DNA of 64,000 nt from Adiantum capillus-veneris (lineage: Eukaryota > Streptophyta > Polypodiopsida > Polypodiales > Pteridaceae): the NCBI GenBank assembly GCA_014529385.2, contig CM043942.1:106194141-106258140 (forward strand), in the 5' to 3' direction. This document shows, one piece after another, positions 11,545 to 24,000 of this stretch. The position numbers and the translations under genes were made by a program. How positions within the stretch are numbered: position 1 is the first letter of the stretch; each line of letters opens with the position of its first letter. Below the pieces are notes generated by a model, which worked only from the letters and a program-made list of their open reading frames with translations, made no database searches and was not told the origin of the DNA.

Positions 11545-13090
11545 TGTCACCAGGAGGTGTATTTTTCCTGTTGCCTTCCGTAAATAAGTACTAGATATTT
11601 TTATTTATTTTATTTTTACTTGTTTTCCCCGGAACCCTTGAAAAGGTGCAAGTGGACATTGCATGGCCAGTGTGAAACGGCTGTAGCCAAATGGGTTTCT
11701 CACATCGGGGATCTAGGTCGGTCAGATAGGGACTGCCCGGGCCAGTTAGCACTGAATTCTGATGAGTATGGAAGCTCGTGTGCGCCAAACTGGAATTTGG
11801 GCCACTCGTCAAGTCACTGCAACTTTATAAGTTGAAAGGGGCCAGTAAATTAACCCACATTGTAGATGTTGGTCAAATGGTAGTCTTCAATGATGGTCAG
11901 GAGACCGATAGGGACGCCATGAAAACATCTCCTAAAATTTAGGGAACTGCTATTTTTGACCGAAAAATGTGTTCACGTCATTAGCTCTGGAATGACAAGG
12001 GGAACATTTTATTGCTCTGCTGCCAAGTCAACTGACGCACCAGTTGAGATATTTTTAGCAGGGAAAGCCCAAACTCGGAAACTGGGCGACGTGTCAGCCT
12101 GTGAGCGATTCTGCCACTCTGGGAGGCAAAAACGAGCTGCATATCAACAAAGGGGGCGCCATTTTCAGCCTCAGGTGGATTGTAGCAGGTACAGAAGCTA
12201 TGGAATGCTTACCTTGCCCTCTATGCACAGTATGGTGACGGGAGTGATGCCCCGCACGCTACATACTGCTCTCTTTCTCCCCTACGTACAGTATGTTATG
12301 CCCCACTAGTGGGCTTCTCATTTGACCTATGTACAGATCTGGGGGTTTATGCGCGTTTGCCAAGGCAAGAGCCTTATGAACAGGAACCGGATTAGCTAAT
12401 CTCTAATCCCCCACAAGTACGCACAGTTCCATCACGAAAGATTGCGAGTTTAGAGAGTTTTCTCGCGTGAAAACTCGTCCAATTCACAGGGGAACTGTCC
12501 CATTGTGTGCGGGAGCCCTTGGGACACGCGTAGGCGTGTTCGCTCCGCTAAAAACGATCCGAAACAGGGAATTACAGCCTGCTGTGTTTTTCTGCAGGTT
12601 TAGGGTTTCGCACCTAAATTGCAAGGGAACATCGGGGGAGCCTCGTGAGAGCCTTGGGATGCGTGTACAGGCTTTTGGGCTCCCGGCAGTGAAAAACAGA
12701 GAATTACAGCCCGCTGAATTTCTGTGACAGCTCACCAGAAAGCTTCCAGATATCGAGGGAATCCGTCCTAGACAGGTGTTTTTGACCTACAGGGGTTTTT
12801 GCGCCGTTGTGCTGTCGGAATCCGGTCGAAAACCTGCGTTTTCAGCCCTCGCCAGGTTTGGACAGCTTTGTGAAAGCTTGTGCGAAGTGGTCGGATCGTC
12901 TACCTTAATTTGAATAAAGAAATACCGAAAGGGGCGCCAGTCTTTGGGGCCTACAGGGTGTCGGTCTCGTGTGCGCAGTGACATTCTAGTGGCTGGACGC
13001 AACCGTGTTCTCTTCCCTTCTCAGTGCTCTGTGTAAAGTTAACAGGTAATTGAAATAGTACCGCCCTCTACGTTGTATAGGCCGGTTATA
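11545..13090 (+). mobile_element. Family-G (gypsy) 5' LTR
   Basis: It starts TGTCACCAGGAGGTG and ends around GGCCGGTTATA. It aligns along its length with the complete solo LTR at 23750-25423: shared blocks include CTCCTAAAATTTAGGGAACT, ATGACAAGGGGAACATTTTA and AAATACCGAAAGGGGCGCCA. The terminal CA is changed to TA. The bases after it, TGGTTCCATCGACGGG, are a possible primer site starting with TGG, but I cannot name the tRNA. Gag follows 55 bases later. Confidence 0.8.
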
Positions 13091-13145
13091 TGGTTCCATC
13101 GACGGGATAGTCACTTTTTCTTCAAAAAGTGCAGCGTGGATTGTT

Positions 13146-14558
13146 GTGGGTGAAAGCAACACAGAGCTTGTCGATATGGCAGAGAAGAGAGACCAAGTAC
13201 CTGAAGAGGGATCTTCCTCACATGGCACAGAGAAAATTCCTTCAACTCTTCAAGAAGAGGACAGGTTGTTTAGAACTCAACTGCGTTGTTGCATGGACAT
13301 GTTTCAGCAGTTGGCTAACAACCCAAGGATGCAGGAATTCTTACAGGGTTTTCAGCCTCGTACACAGGGCATGACTGAGCCGTTGCAGGAAAAGGAGATT
13401 TCCAATGCGCACAGCACTCATGATGCTCGAGGGAAAGCCCATGTGGTTGAGCAACTAGTGCTGTCTAATGATCCAAAGCAACTTGCTTTAGCTGGACAGA
13501 AACCGTTTGTGAATGGTCAAGGGAGCAATGAACAGGCTATGCGTCAGACCCTTCCATTACCTAATACTTATCCTGGTTATTTTGGAGGTGGTTCAGTGTT
13601 TCAAGCTATGGCTGGACCTTCCACAGGTTATATGCCAGGGAATGTGTTCGGGACAATGCAAACAGGCATGGGTAACCCTATGTACGCGAACATGGGTGTC
13701 CAACCAGGTTTTCAGGGTGCCTATGGCCAGTTTCGAGTGCCTGGAACACAATTTGGTATGGCTGGTTTTTCGCAGCCATGCGTACAAAATGCAGATATGA
13801 CAGGGAAAACAGTTGATGTGAGTGCTGGAATGAACACTCATGGAGCACCACTTTTACAGGCACCTGTTTATGATAATGTGGCTCCTTTGAGTCAGCCTAA
13901 GGATTACAAGCAAGGTGGGCAGGGAGTGAAGTTTGAAACTTTCAGAGGAACTGAGGACCAATTGAAGGCTTTGACCTTCATACACCAGTTCGATGCAGCT
14001 TATGCTGGAGGAAACTTCACGGAATCTTCAAAGATACGCAAGGCTGCCACTTTCTTGAAAGGGAATGCGCTCCAATGGTGGACCGCATTGTTGAACCAGG
14101 GTCAAGCCCCAACAACGTGGGTTCAATTCAAACAGCTTTTTGCGCCTGCATGGTTGACAAACACTTTTGAAGTGGATGTGATGATAGAATGGCACGAGTT
14201 GAATGCTAAACAGTGTGCGAATTTGGAAGAGTACAATAAACAGTTTTGGGCCGCACTGTTGCCAGTCACCTCTTACAGGTTTGTGCCATTGTTAGAACAG
14301 ATTGAGAAGTACTGTTGTGGATTGCCCAAGAAAATCAAGGACTACTGCACAAAGACTATTGTCATGAATATGTTTCAGTTGATAGAGAATGCAAGAGTGG
14401 CCAGCAATCTGTCGAAGGGAGATTCCAATGGATTTAATAGCCACAAGAAAGGGTCCCAGGGCAAACAGTTTTCAGCCAAGGGCAATGTTGCAGCAAAGCC
14501 TTCTGAGCCTCCCACAAAGAAGCCCTCCACTGAAGAAGCTGATACGTCCAAGAAGTAG
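13146..14558 (+). CDS. Gypsy gag polyprotein
   Basis: This is a 470-codon gag frame. The N-terminal third is polar and coiled. The middle is Gly/Gln/Met/Pro-rich (about residues 120-240). The C-terminal half carries the conserved retrotransposon gag core (VKFETFRGTEDQLKALTFIH, FLKGNALQWWTAL, WVQFKQLFAPAW, LEEYNKQFW). A stop at 14556 precedes the zinc knuckle, which is found in the following frame as ICEQEGHFANEC. That knuckle lacks the first Cys of CX2CX4HX4C, with Gly at its expected place. In intact elements gag would form the particle and bind RNA. Confidence 0.88.
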   Translation: MGESNTELVDMAEKRDQVPEEGSSSHGTEKIPSTLQEEDRLFRTQLRCCMDMFQQLANNPRMQEFLQGFQPRTQGMTEPLQEKEISNAHSTHDARGKAHVVEQLVLSNDPKQLALAGQKPFVNGQGSNEQAMRQTLPLPNTYPGYFGGGSVFQAMAGPSTGYMPGNVFGTMQTGMGNPMYANMGVQPGFQGAYGQFRVPGTQFGMAGFSQPCVQNADMTGKTVDVSAGMNTHGAPLLQAPVYDNVAPLSQPKDYKQGGQGVKFETFRGTEDQLKALTFIHQFDAAYAGGNFTESSKIRKAATFLKGNALQWWTALLNQGQAPTTWVQFKQLFAPAWLTNTFEVDVMIEWHELNAKQCANLEEYNKQFWAALLPVTSYRFVPLLEQIEKYCCGLPKKIKDYCTKTIVMNMFQLIENARVASNLSKGDSNGFNSHKKGSQGKQFSAKGNVAAKPSEPPTKKPSTEEADTSKK

Positions 14559-17182
14559 TCTAAATCTTCTTCAGAACGAGGACAAGGACAAGGACAAAAA
14601 AGGCATTTTTCTGGCAAAACTTTTCAAGAAAGGAAAGCTCTTAGGGAGGCCAAGAAAAGGCTACATTTGTGAACAGGAAGGACACTTTGCAAATGAGTGC
14701 CCACAGAAGAAGTCACAGGATAAGGATGACAAGTCAGACCATAAAGGAAAGAAGCCAAACCCGAGTGCTGGACTTGTTCCAGATTTGGTTGCAGATCAGC
14801 CAAACACAGATGCCACGGAGCTGTGCAGAGCTTGGGGCAAAGTTAGAGACAAGACAATGCTGGTTTTCTTTGATCCAAGAGCCAGTGCAAATTTCATATC
14901 ACCAGAATTGGCATCAAAGTTGGGCATTCGTGCAGAGGAGATGGGTATGACAGGCCAAGCAGGTTTGGCATGCCCAGGACATTCATAGCCTGTTACTCCC
15001 ATTCTGGGAAAGCTTCGTCTGCACATTCAGAGCTATGTGAATGCGGAAGAATTTCATATTATGCCGCTTGAGGGCTGTGATGTGTTATTGGGTATCCCAT
15101 GGTGTTACAGGTTGCATGCTATGGTGGATACTTACAACAAAAAGATTACCCTTGTACATAGAGGAAAGACTCATGTCCTTGATGTAAAGCTTAAAGGTGA
15201 GTCTGTTCCACTTGTTTCTGCTTCTGCTATTTCATCTGTAATGAAGAATCATCTTTCTGCGTACTTGATCTTTGCAAAAGAAGTACCTCACGTTGTATCT
15301 AATTTGTCTACCTTAGATAAAGACAGGTCAACTTTTTTGAGTGGTTTCAGTGATTGTTTTTCGGACTCTTTGCCAGGGGAGTTACCTCCTGAGAGACCTG
15401 AGGATCATACTATAGATCTTGTGCCAAGTTCTAGTCCACCGAATAGACCACCATACAGGGTTAGTGCAGCCCAGCAGAAAGAGATTATGGGTCAGGTCAA
15501 CGAGCTTTTAGAGGAGGGGTTGATTCAGCCCAGTTCATCCCCTTTTTGTTCGCCTGTACTCTTAGTGCAGAAGAAGGATGGTTCATGGCGCATGTGCATT
15601 GACTATCGCGCCTTGAATAAGAATACCATCAAGAACATGTTCCCCATACCGAGGATAGATGACATTCTTGATCGGCTTGAGGGAGCGTCATTGTTTACAA
15701 GAATAGACCTAAAGATCGGGTATCATCATATACGCATTAGACCAAAAGATGTGCATAAGACTGCGTTCAGGACAACATTTGGTCTCTATGAGTTTCTTGT
15801 CATGCCATTTGGTCTCACAAATGCTCCTGCCACGTTTAATAGAATGATGGACAGAATTTTTAGACCACATAGAAACTTCGTGGGTACCTTTTTTGATGAT
15901 ATGATTGTCTATTCGAAGTCTGAAGAGGAGCATAGGGATCACTTGACTGCAGTTTTCAATGAGTTACGTAAGAACAGGCTACTCATTAATGTGAAGAAGA
16001 GTGAATTCTTTTTGTAAGAGATTCACTTCCTTGGGCACATTGTTTCAAAGGATGGGGTACGCATGGATCCCGCTAAAGTGGAAGCAATTAGGTCATGGCC
16101 AGACTTGAAGTCCGTACGTGACATTCGAAGCTTTCTAGGCTTATGTTCCTATTACAGGAGGTTCATCCGAAATTTTGCTGAGATTGCTTCTCCACTCCAT
16201 GCACTGCGAGGAAAAGGAGTTACTTTCAAGTGGACAGCCAAGGAAATTTTAGCGTTCAAACACTTGAAAGAGAAGCTCACTTCAGATCCGGTAATTATTT
16301 TTCCAGATCTTTCTAAACCTTTTGTGGTTCAATGTGATGCGTGTGGCCATAGTCTTGGTGCAGTTCTAATGCAGAATGGCCGAGTAGTCGCATATGAGAG
16401 CAGAATTCTTTTGAAGACTGAAAGGAACTTGCAAGTCTATGAGAAAGAATTCCTGGCAGTAATTCATGCTCTCACTAGTTGGAAACACTATTTGCTAGGG
16501 GCTGATTTTGTTGTCCAAACGGATCATCAAACCTTGCGACATTTTCTTACACAGACGAAGTTGTCTGAGAAGCACATGCGATGGGCAAACATCTTGTCAA
16601 TGTTCCATTTTCAGATTGTGCATGTGCAAGGGAAAAAGAACGTGGTGGCTGATGCGTCTCACGAAAGCCCCAAATTTCAGCAGTGTCAATTCCGTACCAT
16701 TGTGAACTAGACGAAATGAAGACACAATATGCTGAAGATTCAGATTTTGCAAGGATCTATGACCAGCTTGTTGATGGGCAACATCATGAGCACTATATGC
16801 TTAAGAATGACTTTCTCATGATGCATGTAAAGTTATGCGTTACTAAACAGTTACGGCCAAAGATTTTGATGGAAAGTCATGCTCCACCTTATGCTGGGCA
16901 TCGTGGAATTGATGCGACAGTGAAAGGGGTTGAGGCATTCTTCTATTGGCCAGCTTTGCGTCAAGATGTTGACACATTTGTAAGATCATGCTTAGTATGC
17001 CAAAAAGTCAAATTTGACAGAAAAAAGCAACCGGGATTGTTGCAGCCATTGCCGATCCCTGATAGGCCATGGGAAAGTATAGCAATGGACTTTATCTTTG
17101 ATCTTCCAAGGACGCAAACAGGAAATGATGGGATTTGGACTATCATTTGTAGGTTTAGTAAGCAGGCCCATTTCATTCCTGT
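14559..17182 (+). pseudogene. Gypsy pol (PR-RT-RH-IN), broken and truncated
   Basis: The domain order is normal: protease (LVFFDPRASANFISPEL; the D-S/T-G triplet is replaced by D-P-R), RT ([29 protein letters not shown], catalytic FFDD at about 15890), RNase H (QCDACGHSLGAVLMQ), an integrase zinc finger (HAPPYAGHRGIDATVKG ... CLVCQKVK) and the core start MDFIFDLPRTQTGNDGIW. There are in-frame stops at 14986 (TAG) and 16015 (TAA), a frameshift near 14660 and another near 16655. The core ends abruptly at HFIPV, where an (AT)n tract begins, so the second and third catalytic residues, the chromodomain and the 3' LTR are all gone. Confidence 0.9.
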
Positions 17183-17183
17183 A

Positions 17184-17252
17184 ATATATATATATATATA
17201 TATATATTACATATATATATATATATATTACATATATATATATATATATGTA

Positions 17253-17313
<61 letters not shown>
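17184..17313. repeat. Compound (AT)n-(AC)n microsatellite
   Basis: About 98 bases of alternating TA, interrupted by TTACAT and GTAATA, are followed by about 29 bases of AC. The tract begins exactly where the gypsy integrase frame stops and ends about 215 bases before the first visible aldo/keto reductase exon. Confidence 0.95.
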
Positions 17314-17317
<4 letters not shown>

Positions 17318-17528
17318 CATGTGTACATACTTACATATAAAAGAAGTAACGGAGCAAAATTCAAAATTTTGTTATCTTGATGATGTGACTGTACAAGGGA
17401 TGTGCATTGGCGATAATTTCTCTACAGAAGTAGATCAAACATGTACATTTTGCTGGGGTGTCTACAGTTTTTTCTTTACGTCTGATTTGTGAGTTTTTCA
17501 TAGTTTGTAAACAACTCTTTACTTTCAG

Positions 17529-17694
17529 GACCTGGACATTTTCGACAGCTAAAGGTTGGTGGTCAATTAGGTGATCTCATTGTATCATCCCTTGGTGTCG
17601 GAACATTTGGGGGTAGTGAATATGAAGAAGTTGATAAAGACTATGTCAAGACTATCATTAGAGGTTTCAATCTTGGCATTAACCTAATAGACAC
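17529..17694 (+). CDS. Aldo/keto reductase exon a
   Basis: It lies between TTTCAG and GTAAGT and encodes [20 protein letters not shown] through LGINLID, ending two bases into a Thr codon. It begins two bases into a codon, so an upstream exon must supply one base. It contains the N-terminal beta strand and the catalytic Asp. Confidence 0.88.
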
Positions 17695-20600
17695 GTAAGT
17701 ATGTGATGAGATTCTTTTTCCCTACCTTAAACTGTTTCTTGTGCTTCACGTCGCTGGTTTTTTTGTCGCTCGTAACAGGGCAAGCAATTATCGCAGCATG
17801 CATAGTGAGCTGGCCATTGGTCAATGCATGGCAAAAGCCGTTCAACAAGGGATAGTAAAGAGAAACGAAGTTATTGTCTGTTCGAAGGGGGGGTTCCTCT
17901 CTTTTGATTATAGAGAAAGCGTGGAACCTCGCACATACATTGAAGATAAGTATGTGAAGACAGGACTCTTTCAGTGGGATGAATTCGTTGGAGGTGTTCA
18001 CTGCCTTGCAACACCGTTCATCATGAACCAAGTAAGTAGGGCTCTCTCTAAACTTGTATACAGATTTCATCATGGAGTTTCTTGTTATGTTTTCTTGAAG
18101 TGATTTTTGCTATCATGTAAATTTGTGAGATATATCTTCCATGGGTTGATTTGATCTTTCTTTGGCATTATTGGTCTTCTCTATCACCATAAAGATTATG
18201 GTGATAGATTGCGTCCGTCACCTATGCTGACGGTTACAACCCATTTATGTATACTCATCTTGGATGTGTCTAAAAAAATAGTTTGATTGCACTCTGATTA
18301 TGTAGAATACGTGGTTTGTAAAGACCATTCATGCTTTGATCATGTGAATGAGAATTATGGAAAGGTATGTGGATAGACATAAAATAAGTTTTTGGTTTCG
18401 TGCATGTAGGTGGCATCTTCTTATTATTTGAAGCACCTTCCCTGAGATTGCTTGTAACTAGATCTTGTTGAAGATCCCTATTATAACGAGTGTATAATTT
18501 GTCCTTTGGCTAAATACAGATCGAATTAGAAAAGAAGCATTCAACACCCCCTTTCTCACACGTGTATTTCACCAACTCCTTGCATAATGCCGCATGCCTA
18601 AGGATGCAACTTCATTGCATTTCAAGACTCAAACCCTCACTGTTAATATCTATACGATCTTGAATGTCTTGAGAGAGTGACTCCTCGTTGGCTTTTACCG
18701 TAATTGTCGCCAACTCCATGGGACTTTGTGTACGCACGTCATATTGACGAGTTATCAAATTGATATAGATGTTATGAGTCTTTCCTTCTTGTTCTACCTT
18801 AGCTGCACACCAAGGTGAGTCACATTTCTATATGAGACATGATAAGTGCAAAATAAATGTTCTAGCCTATGAAAGTGTGTAGATATGTAAGGCAGCGATA
18901 GTATGTTTGCTTGCATGTTTTATTGATTTTGGGATCACATCTGGTGGGTGATCGGCATTTTGTATATTTAATCTTGATGACTGCCCTCGAGATGCTCTCT
19001 TTTAATAGAAGATTTTTTTCGTGTATCACGACCTATGGTCAATTTTATGTAATCCCAAAATGATCGGCCTTCACTGTCTTTTTCACTGGTACAAAGTGAG
19101 CGTGCTTGCCGAATGTATCCATAATAGTTCAAATGCTATCATCCCACTCCGAGTCTTGGGAAGATCGAAGATCAAGTCCATCACTATACTCTCCCATGGT
19201 CGATCTGGAATCGGTAAAGGCTATAGGAGTGCTGTCACTTTGTGCCTGTCATACTTCACTTTTTAACATACTAAACAAGTATGCATAAACTCATCCACAT
19301 CCTTCTTGAGTAGAAGCAAGTCAACACCCTTAAGTCACATTCATGCCCTAGTGCCCAACAAAAGGAGGTTTGTGACACTCCGTCAACACCTGCCTCAAAC
19401 CACGTGTCACACACAACGTGGTCTTTTGCATCAAATACCCTTACTTGAGAGGATACCTCGAAACTACTGTCCCAGTCTATACTGTATTGGAGACCTCACC
19501 AAATTCCGGGTGTGTAGCATATTGCTCTTGCATCAAATCGAAGTCTTGATGATGCACAACTGTAACAACGGATATGTGTGGCTTGTGAGATTGCATTTGC
19601 CACCACATTGTTCTTTCTTTTCAAGCACACTATCTGAAAATGAAATTGTGACAAAAGGTTCATCATCTCCAAGTAATGCCTCCTGTGAGTCAAACCATGA
19701 ATAATTGCTAAGAGCTCCTTTTCATAAATTTGTGCAACCCTCTCTGGTTTTGACAACATTCGAAACTCATAAGCTATGACACGGCCTTCTTGCATCAAGA
19801 CCACACCTAGAATGCTTCCGCAAGCATCATAGTAAACCTTAAAAGATTTTTGCAAATCCGGTAATCATGGCCCAATAGTCAACTTTTGCTTGAGGCTCTC
19901 AAACTTTGCAATTTGTGAAGGTCCTCAAGTGAATGGCTGCCCTTTTTGAGTCAGGGTGTGCAATGAGAAAGCAATCTCTCTGTAAACTGTTTGATGAACC
20001 GCCTATAGGAAGAGCACGAGCCCAAAAAACTTCTCACATCATGTACATCTCTCAATGTAGGCCAATCACGAATAGCTGCCACTTTAGTTGGATCCATCCT
20101 AATAGCCTTGGACAAAACAATGTGTTCCAAAAAGTGTCTCTTGTAAAAAGAACTTACTCTTCTTCCCATGATCACCAATCTGAGTTCTCTCAGTGCGTTG
20201 AATACTTGCAACAAATTTGTTCTATGTTTTGCTTTGGATTTGGTAAAAACAATGATGTCATCATTGTAGGAGCATTTGTGAAACCAAAAGGCATCCCCAA
20301 ATACTCGTACAATGCAAAGCATGTCTTGAACCCGGTTTTATATTCATCTCCAAGAGTGATCGTGATTTGATGCTAGCAACTTTCAAGATGGATCCACGTA
20401 GAACCTTGTAATCTATCGAGAATATCATTGATCTTGCGTATTGGAAACATGTTCTTGATGGTAATCTTAGTAAGAGTCATCTAGTCTATACATGTCCTCC
20501 TAGATCTGTCTTTTCTTTTGTACGAGTAGCAATGGAGAACAAAGAGGTGAAGTAGTGTGTTGGATCAAGCCCTTTTACTTGGCTCATGATTTCTTCCTGA

Positions 20601-21029
20601 TGAGCTCTACTCACTCTATAACATGGTCGGTTTGGAGGAGTACTACAAGGTATCAACTCTATGGTATGATCCTTAGGTCGTTTAGGAGGTAACTTGTAGA
20701 CAAGTCCTCTAAGAAACAATCAACATGAGCTTGAAGGAAACTCTGACGCTCTGACTCTAGTTCTGCCAAACTCGAGTCTTTATTTTCCTCCATATTATTT
20801 AGAAAGATCAAGGAAACAAAAAGACTTGATTTCATTAATTTTGAAATCACCAAAGTTGCCACGTCCTCGTGACAGAGTGCTAATAACATTGTGCCTCTAA
20901 ACGCTCGCAAAGTCAATTGCTTCAATAATGTCGTGAAAAGCGGCTGCCTGACTGTCACTTTAGCATCCTGTAAATCACGACATGGTTAGGGTGGGTTTTG
21001 AGGGAGTTCAAGTAATATAAAACAACTCC

Positions 21030-21080
<51 letters not shown>

Positions 21081-24000
21081 TTGGTCACTTCATCTGGCTG
21101 TGATTGCTCAGTACATACACTTACACTTTGGAGCAATTGATTTAGTAGACGATTAATTTGTTTTTCACGCGCGCCCGTGCACACACACTGTCCCCAGAAT
21201 TTAGCTGAAATTGCATTATCCAAGATAATGCTCCTGATATACCTATTGGTTATAATATCTCATGGGGGAACACCCTGAGGTTCTATCTCGTACGTCCCTT
21301 AATAGGAGTTGCTGGTGATAGCTATGGGATATTGAACATGTGTCTTGTAAGGGGTTACACCTGATGGGATATTGAACATGTGTCTTGTAAGGGGTTACAC
21401 AGGTGTAACCCCTTACGAGACATATTGGTTATAATATCTCATGGGGGAACACCCTGAGGTTCTATCTCGTACGTCCCTTAATAGGAGTTGCTGGTGATAG
21501 CTATGGGATATTGAACATATGTCTTGTAAGGGGTTACACAGGTGTCGGTGCTTGGTTTTGTTCTCAATGGAATCGTGGATGGTGACTTTTGGACCGAAGG
21601 GAACGCTGGCAGCAGAAAGAGGTAGGGCTGAGGTTTTCTGCAGACGAACGAGCGTGAGAGAGAGTGAAATCGTACGCAGTATATGGCGTGTGCAAATCGG
21701 CACACCTTTCAATGTTATGTTTTATTGAAATTTTAGGGTACACACTATAGGGTCACTTAAATAATAAGTACAAGGGTGGCCAGAGGGCCTTTAGACCTTT
21801 AGACCCAACAACCTCCCACTTAAAGGCCCGATGTGGTACCTTTAAGTAACTCCCACCAAGTGCAAGCAATGCTGATGTTGTGTCTTAGCAAGACACTTAG
21901 TGAGAACATCTGTGGGGTTATCCTGTGTTTTGACCTTTGTCAATGTGACAAGGCCATCTTCTAGCACCTGGCGTATAAATGGTACCGCATATCAATGTGT
22001 TTGGTACGAGCATGGAACATGGCATTTTTAGCCAGGCATACATCACTTTGACTATCACAACCAAGCCCTGGAGCATGAGCTGGAAGATCAAAAGTCCTCA
22101 CAAGATGGCCAAGCCCAATGGCTTCTTTTGAAGCCTCTGTGGCTGAAATATATATATTCAGTGTCTGTATGCTCAACGCAACAATGTTTTGCAATCTTGA
22201 ACACCAAGAAATAGCTCCACCAGCCAATTTAAAGACATAACTATTGGTAGATTTCCGAGTGTTAAGATCACCTGCCATGTGCGAATCATAGAATCCTTGC
22301 ACAAACAATGTACCCTTTCCATAACATATGCATGGGTCCTGTGTACCTTTCAAGTACTTGAAAATGCTCCACTGGCTCCCAATGTGGTTTGCCAAGGCTA
22401 GACATAAACCTGCTAACAACTCCCACTGCATAAGCAATATCCGGCCGTGTAGCAACCATGGCATACATCAAAGCCCCACAAGCTGATGCATAAGGAATAC
22501 CTTTCATAGCATGGGCATCTGTAACACCTTTTGGGCAATCATGCTTGCTAAGCTTTGTGTGCAGAGGTAACGGCACACCAAGAGGCTTAGCATCAGCCAT
22601 ATAAATCTCTCAAGCACTTTCTTGATGTACTTGGTCTTGAGAAAGGAATAAAAGACGCTTCTTTTTATCCCTTGCAATGTGCATACCCAAAATATGTTCA
22701 GCTGCACCCAAATCCCAAATCTTTCATAGAGAAAGTTGAATTTAACTCCTTTTGTGTCTTGCTAAGATCTGTTGTGCCTTGCCGTGGATCTGCTGATATG
22801 CAATGCAAAAACGCCAAGGCTGAGTTTGGATCTTGCAAAAAACGCTAGGTCAATTGCTTGGGGGGCCTTGCTGAGAAGACGCCTGTTGAACCGAAGCTCT
22901 TGCTACCTCTTCTGCCAGAAAGTGCTAGCGCTAGGTTTCTTATATACAAGCTTATAAAATTTGCCCTACCTAGTTCCCAACAAAAGTCACTTAAAAATAA
23001 TAAGTGAAAATTGACTAAAATAGGGAAAATAGGTCTATGCACTGTAAAAATGCTCACGATGGGTTCTAATGGAAATTTGATGATCATGCTGTGTTCAACC
23101 AAAGGATATGCATATAATTAAGTGTCTGGACATACACGGTCTGCGAACAGACTCACAAAAGTGCCAGATTACTTCCTAAGCTAGATTGATTGGACTGAAC
23201 TGAAGCCATATCATGAAGTAGCTTGTCCACGTACACATAGGGTTAGATGTGTACGTGACATGCAACCTGTAGATGGTTGAAACCTTTGTGGTTGCCTTCT
23301 AATACGTGTAGACTTTCTCACCCAATGATCTACATCAACTGGTAATGGGTCTACATTGTCCGGAATATGCACACCATCAATTGGCGGTTGATTTTCAGCA
23401 TTACCTTGCTGCTGTAATTTATTTTCAGCATGCTGGTCATGTCGTATCATCCCATTTTGTGCATCTATTTGTTGTCCATTGTCTTTTGGCAATTGCACAT
23501 AGTTTGTTGCTCATTTTCAGCATCAAAAGGAGTCGAATTTTCAGCCAGAGGTGGCTTTATGGCTGACTGATTTTGCTGAAACTTGACCTTCTTTTTGTCA
23601 ATGTCTACATCTGTAGCATTTTTCAGCAATTTAACCTCATTGAAAACTGCATCTCGGCTGCGTATCTTCTTGTACTGAGGTATCCAAACTCGGTAACCCA
23701 TCTCTCCCTCATCTCCATATCCCATGAAGATGCCCTTGATAGATTTCATGTCACGAGGACGTGGCAACTGCTAACCTTAGTTGTTGGTTTCTTTCCAATG
23801 ATTTTTGTTTAATTTTTGAGACCCTCTTTTTGAAGTTGTGGCCAATGTGAACGGTAGTTTCACCCGCAGACGGGAAGTTGGTCAGCATTGGAACTCGTAA
23901 GTAAAAGGATGTCTAGGCTCAGTTCAAGATCATGTAGGTCCCCTCGTCGCACTTAACAAGCTTGTGGATACTAGGAAGTGAACTCAGTAAAGGCATAAAG

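Noticed and set aside
12467-12735. ORFs on both strands inside the family-G LTR
   Set aside because: Overlapping sense and antisense frames in LTR sequence with no conserved motif and no counterpart in the solo LTR.
23211-23498. C-terminal [15 protein letters not shown] tail of the copia frame
   Set aside because: It is read-through into the family-A LTR fragment and not native copia sequence.
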